Of a DNA stretch of 64,000 nt, positions 61,470 through 64,000 are shown in pieces. The translations under genes and the position numbers were made by a program. The notes beneath the pieces are model-generated. The model was not told where the DNA came from. It worked only from the letters and a program-made list of their open reading frames with translations, and ran no database searches. The stretch covers positions 4,464,001-4,528,000 of the forward strand of contig NZ_CP108938.1 in the NCBI RefSeq assembly GCF_036347135.1. The letters are read 5' to 3'. This stretch comes from Streptomyces sp. NBC_00775 (lineage in GTDB: Bacteria > Actinomycetota > Actinomycetes > Streptomycetales > Streptomycetaceae). The first letter of the stretch is position 1. Each line of letters begins with the position of its first letter.

Positions 61470-63148
61470 CGGTCGTCGTCCTCCAAGTAGTGGGTGAGCG
61501 CCCCGAGGTGATGGCCGGGGGCCTCGCCGTAGGCGTCGGCGAGCGGGGCGCCGATACCCAGCGAGACGGTGGCGGCCACGGCGACGGCCATCAGGATCAT
61601 CCGCCGCCGGCTGTGCCGAGGCGCCGTGACCGCGAGCCGGGCGGCCGCCGTTTCGCCGGGCGCCCGCACCGAGGACCGTACGACGGCGGGGCGACCCGGC
61701 GCCGCGGCCCGTACCGCGCCCGGGAGCACCGATGCCGCGGACCGCACGGCGGCGGTCAGCGCCGGCGCCGGCCGCCGTACGGCGGCCGGAAGCCCCGGTA
61801 TCGCACGCCGCACGGCGGACCGCCGGCGCGACGGCCCGGGCAACGCGGCGAGCGGGAGGCCCGGCGCCTTGGACGGTACGGCGGCCGCGAGACCCCGCTC
61901 GTCGGACGGTACGGCGGCGGCCAGGAGACCCAGCGCCTCGGACGGCACCGCGACCGTACGCCCCCGCTCCCCCTTCCGTACGACGGACAGCGGCCGTCGG
62001 GCCATCGCCACGACGGTCTGGGCGGGGCCGGACGCGGCGGAGGTGTACAGGGCGAGACCGGCCGCGCGCTGGGCCTGGCGGCGTGGGCCGTGCAGGAGTT
62101 GGGTCAGTGTCGGCGCCAGTCGGCCGGGTTCGCGGATCCAGGGGGCGAGGCCCGCCTCCTCCAGCGCGGCGGCGTTGGTCTGGCCGTGGCCGGGGATGCA
62201 GCGGTAGCTGACGACCGGGAGGCCGCTGGCGAGCGCCTCCAGGGAGGTGAGGCCGCCCGCGTTCTGGACGAGGACGTCGCAAGCGTGCATGAGGCCGGGC
62301 ATGTCGTCGACCCACTCGTGGACGTGGGTGATGCCGTCCGCGCGGAGCCGTTCGGCGAGGGCGTGGTTGTGTCCGCACACCACGACGGGCAGCGCGGCCC
62401 CGGTGTCGCGGATCTCGGCGGCGGCCTCCCGCACCGGGCCGACGCCCCACGAACCGGCGACGAGCAGGGCCAGCGGCGCGTCCTCGGGCAGGCCGAAGCG
62501 GGCGCGGGCGGCGCGCCGGTCGTCCTCGGTGGCGGGGGTGAAGCGCGGGTCGGTCAGGGGCCCGGTCACGGTGACGCCCGTGGCGCCCTGCTCGTGCGCC
62601 TGGGCGGCGGGTATCGCGTGTGCGGCGAGATGCGCGTCGATGCCGGGCGCCACCCACAGGGAGTGGACGGAGAAGTCGGTGAGATAGGTCAGGGCCGGTA
62701 TCCCGAGTCGGCCGCGCAGCCGCAGCGCGCCGAGGACCTGACTGGCTCCGGGGTACGTCGACACGACCGCGCGGGTCTCGGGGGTGACGGTGGCCAGGGT
62801 GCGGCGGCGCGCACCGCGCAGCAGGAGCCGTACGGCCAGGCCCGGTCGCCGGTCGTGCTCGGTGGCGGCGTAGATGCGCTGATAGCCGGTGGGGGCCCAG
62901 GTCAGCAGCCGGAGGTAGGCGCCGCAGAGCAGCTTCCCGATCCCGGCGGGCAGCAGATCGAGGAAGTCGTGCCGGTCGACGAGGAAGCCCAACGCCGTGA
63001 GGTGGCGGGTGAGTTCGGTCGCGGCGCCGTCGTGCCCGGCTCCCATGCTCGCGGAGATGACGGTGATCCGCCGGGGGCCCGGGCCGCCCAGATCCACCGC
63101 GGACGGCGCGCCCGGCTGTCCGTCCGCCGGGTTGTCGAGGTACGGCAC
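61466..63148 (-). CDS. MGDG-synthase-like glycosyltransferase with long tail
   Basis: 560 aa. Residues about 25-390: GT28/MGDG-synthase type with ITVISASMGAGHDGAATELT, LTYLTDFSVHSLWVAPG, VVCGHNHALAERL, VLVQNAGGLTSLEALASGLP. From 395 on is a 165-aa repetitive Ala/Val/Pro/Arg tail (AAVPS and AAVR repeats), then a membrane segment near 517-536. GTG 63148 has GGAGG 10 nt upstream. The product would be a glycolipid or glycan, coupled to the deacetylase downstream. Confidence 0.83.
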   Translation of the reverse strand: MPYLDNPADGQPGAPSAVDLGGPGPRRITVISASMGAGHDGAATELTRHLTALGFLVDRHDFLDLLPAGIGKLLCGAYLRLLTWAPTGYQRIYAATEHDRRPGLAVRLLLRGARRRTLATVTPETRAVVSTYPGASQVLGALRLRGRLGIPALTYLTDFSVHSLWVAPGIDAHLAAHAIPAAQAHEQGATGVTVTGPLTDPRFTPATEDDRRAARARFGLPEDAPLALLVAGSWGVGPVREAAAEIRDTGAALPVVVCGHNHALAERLRADGITHVHEWVDDMPGLMHACDVLVQNAGGLTSLEALASGLPVVSYRCIPGHGQTNAAALEEAGLAPWIREPGRLAPTLTQLLHGPRRQAQRAAGLALYTSAASGPAQTVVAMARRPLSVVRKGERGRTVAVPSEALGLLAAAVPSDERGLAAAVPSKAPGLPLAALPGPSRRRSAVRRAIPGLPAAVRRPAPALTAAVRSAASVLPGAVRAAAPGRPAVVRSSVRAPGETAAARLAVTAPRHSRRRMILMAVAVAATVSLGIGAPLADAYGEAPGHHLGALTHYLEDDDR

Positions 63149-63481
63149 AGCAGATCAGCCTCCGAAGTGGTGCGGGCGCGGCGGGGCGTAGTAAGCGGAG
63201 CGGGCGGTCGGCAGGAGCGTGGCGGGGCGGGGTGAACGGGAGCGGTCGGCCGGCGAGGACGCGGCGGCGCGTGGTGGAACGTGCGGTCGCGGCAGGGGTG
63301 CGGGGTCGCCGCAGTTCCTGTGCCCGCCCGGAATTACGGGGTTGATCCCGGCGCCCGCCCGGGAGGGGGCGAAGCTTTCCCCCGGGCACGCGCGCATGGC
63401 AGACTCGGACCACGGCAGCATTTACACCGCCGTAGAAGTTCTACACGACTGTAGAAGATGGGCGAGGGAACGACAAACCCC
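63149..63481. other. Divergent intergenic region with BlaI operators
   Basis: 333 bp between the glycosyltransferase and BlaI genes. The right part holds two overlapping palindromes of the BlaI/MecI type. I see no gene. Confidence 0.65.
63432..63456. promoter_or_regulatory. Overlapping BlaI-type palindromes
   Basis: GTAGAA-G-TTCTAC (63432-63444) and TTCTACA-CGAC-TGTAGAA (63439-63456), immediately before the BlaI gene. The TACA/TGTA form fits the BlaI/MecI operator consensus, so it is likely autoregulatory. Confidence 0.75.
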
Positions 63482-63871
63482 ATGAGCGGCGATGCACAGG
63501 CGCGGGGCCCGAAGCGGGCCAACGGCGAGCGGGAGTCCGAGATCCTCGGGGTGCTCCAGCGGGCCGAGGACGCGCTGACCCCGGGCGAGGTCGCCGAACT
63601 CCTCGGCGGCGAGCTGACGTACAGCAGTGTGGTCACGATCCTCACCCGCATGCACACCAAGCAGCTGCTCCACCGCACCCGGCGCGGGCGGGCCTACGCC
63701 TACACGCCCGTCACCGACGACCCCGGGTTCGCCGCCCGCCGGATGCGCACCGTCCTGGAGGAGCGCTCCGACCGCGAGGCGGTGCTGGCGCGGTTCGCCG
63801 ACAGCCTGTCCGACACGGACGCGGACCTGCTGCGCCAGCTGCTGGGGCCCGACGCGGACAACGACCGGTAG
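63482..63871 (+). CDS. BlaI/MecI/CopY-family repressor
   Basis: 129 aa winged helix-turn-helix (GPKRANGERESEILGVLQRA, LTYSSVVTILTRMHTKQLLH, RTRRGRAYAYTPV). The dimerisation tail RRMRTVLEERSDREAVLARF is kept. ATG 63482; an upstream ATG at 63458 is in frame but inside the operator. It pairs with the M56 protease gene starting 14 nt later, as in BlaR1 systems. Confidence 0.9.
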   Translation: MSGDAQARGPKRANGERESEILGVLQRAEDALTPGEVAELLGGELTYSSVVTILTRMHTKQLLHRTRRGRAYAYTPVTDDPGFAARRMRTVLEERSDREAVLARFADSLSDTDADLLRQLLGPDADNDR

Positions 63872-63884
63872 AGGGGCCCGCCCG

Positions 63885-64000
63885 GATGCGCATCGCCGTC
63901 TATCTCCCGCTGCTGCTGTCCGTGCTCGTCCCGTTCGGCGCGCGCCCGCTCGCCGAACGCTGCGAACCCCGCCTGGCCACCTGGCTGCTCACCGCCTGCG
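63885..64000 (+). CDS. M56-family membrane peptidase (BlaR1-like), N-terminus only
   Basis: About 38 codons are visible before the window ends: MRIAVYLPLLLSVLVPFGAR and PLAERCEPRLATWLL, the usual N-terminal TM helix of actinomycete M56 peptidases. It would cleave the adjacent BlaI. Start ATG at 63885. Confidence 0.8.

Overview
The window is chromosomal DNA of a high-GC actinomycete, almost certainly a Streptomyces. The coding sequences have extreme third-position GC, many genes are coupled by 4-nt ATGA/GTGA overlaps, GTG starts are common, and the gene content is typical of the genus: several PASTA-less Ser/Thr kinases, an XRE/DUF397 whiJ-type pair, the futalosine menaquinone pathway, and a class E/F-like sortase. 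As I remember it, the order mqnA, cold-shock gene, mqnE, Lrp, ubiX, ubiA, ubiD matches the conserved S. coelicolor futalosine region. I see no rRNA, tRNA, CRISPR array, prophage or intact insertion sequence.

Layout. 1-3.2 kb: two tandem membrane Ser/Thr kinases, the first cut by the window edge. 3.3-6.5 kb: mqnA, a cold-shock gene, and a cupin-XRE regulator divergent from azlCD. 6.6-12.3 kb: an acyl-CoA ligase, a MaoC-type hydratase behind two palindromes, and a two-gene glycosyltransferase unit. 12.3-13.8 kb: TetR, DUF4229 and a broken GNAT gene. 13.9-20.3 kb: a tightly overlapping six-gene operon (2OG-Fe dioxygenase, methyltransferase, PLP decarboxylase, MFS exporter, ATP-grasp ligase, FemAB/GNAT-like acyltransferase) that looks like a compact, possibly undescribed biosynthetic cluster for an amino-acid-derived product. 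20.5-25.4 kb: mqnE, Lrp, ubiX, mqnP and ubiD. 25.4-25.9 kb: an inverted pair of a Streptomyces intergenic repeat, which recurs at 8.7 kb.

25.9-41 kb: transporters, regulators, a ricin-domain kinase, a debris zone at 31.6-31.9 kb, the whiJ-type cluster, an ArsR/quinone-oxidoreductase pair with three operator boxes, a PucR regulator divergent from a yeast-type cytosine deaminase and an IPNS-like oxygenase, and another kinase. 41.4-45.1 kb: a P-loop NTPase coupled to a membrane-anchored periplasmic-binding protein. This pair is a candidate new sensory system. 45.6-50.8 kb: the system II cytochrome c biogenesis operon resA-ccdA-resB-ccsB. 50.8-54.3 kb: a Tat lipoprotein, a histidine phosphatase and hemL.

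54.7-64 kb: a DUF-type hypothetical protein, a PF04672 methyltransferase, CorA, a universal stress protein, then a secreted repeat protein whose repeats carry a sorting-signal-like MHTGGG motif. This protein sits directly beside a sortase that lacks an Arg after its catalytic Cys. Next come a polysaccharide deacetylase, an MGDG-synthase-type glycosyltransferase with a long repetitive tail, and a BlaI/M56 pair at the edge. The best leads are the six-gene operon, the MHTGGG-repeat/sortase pair, and the NTPase/binding-protein pair beside a kinase.
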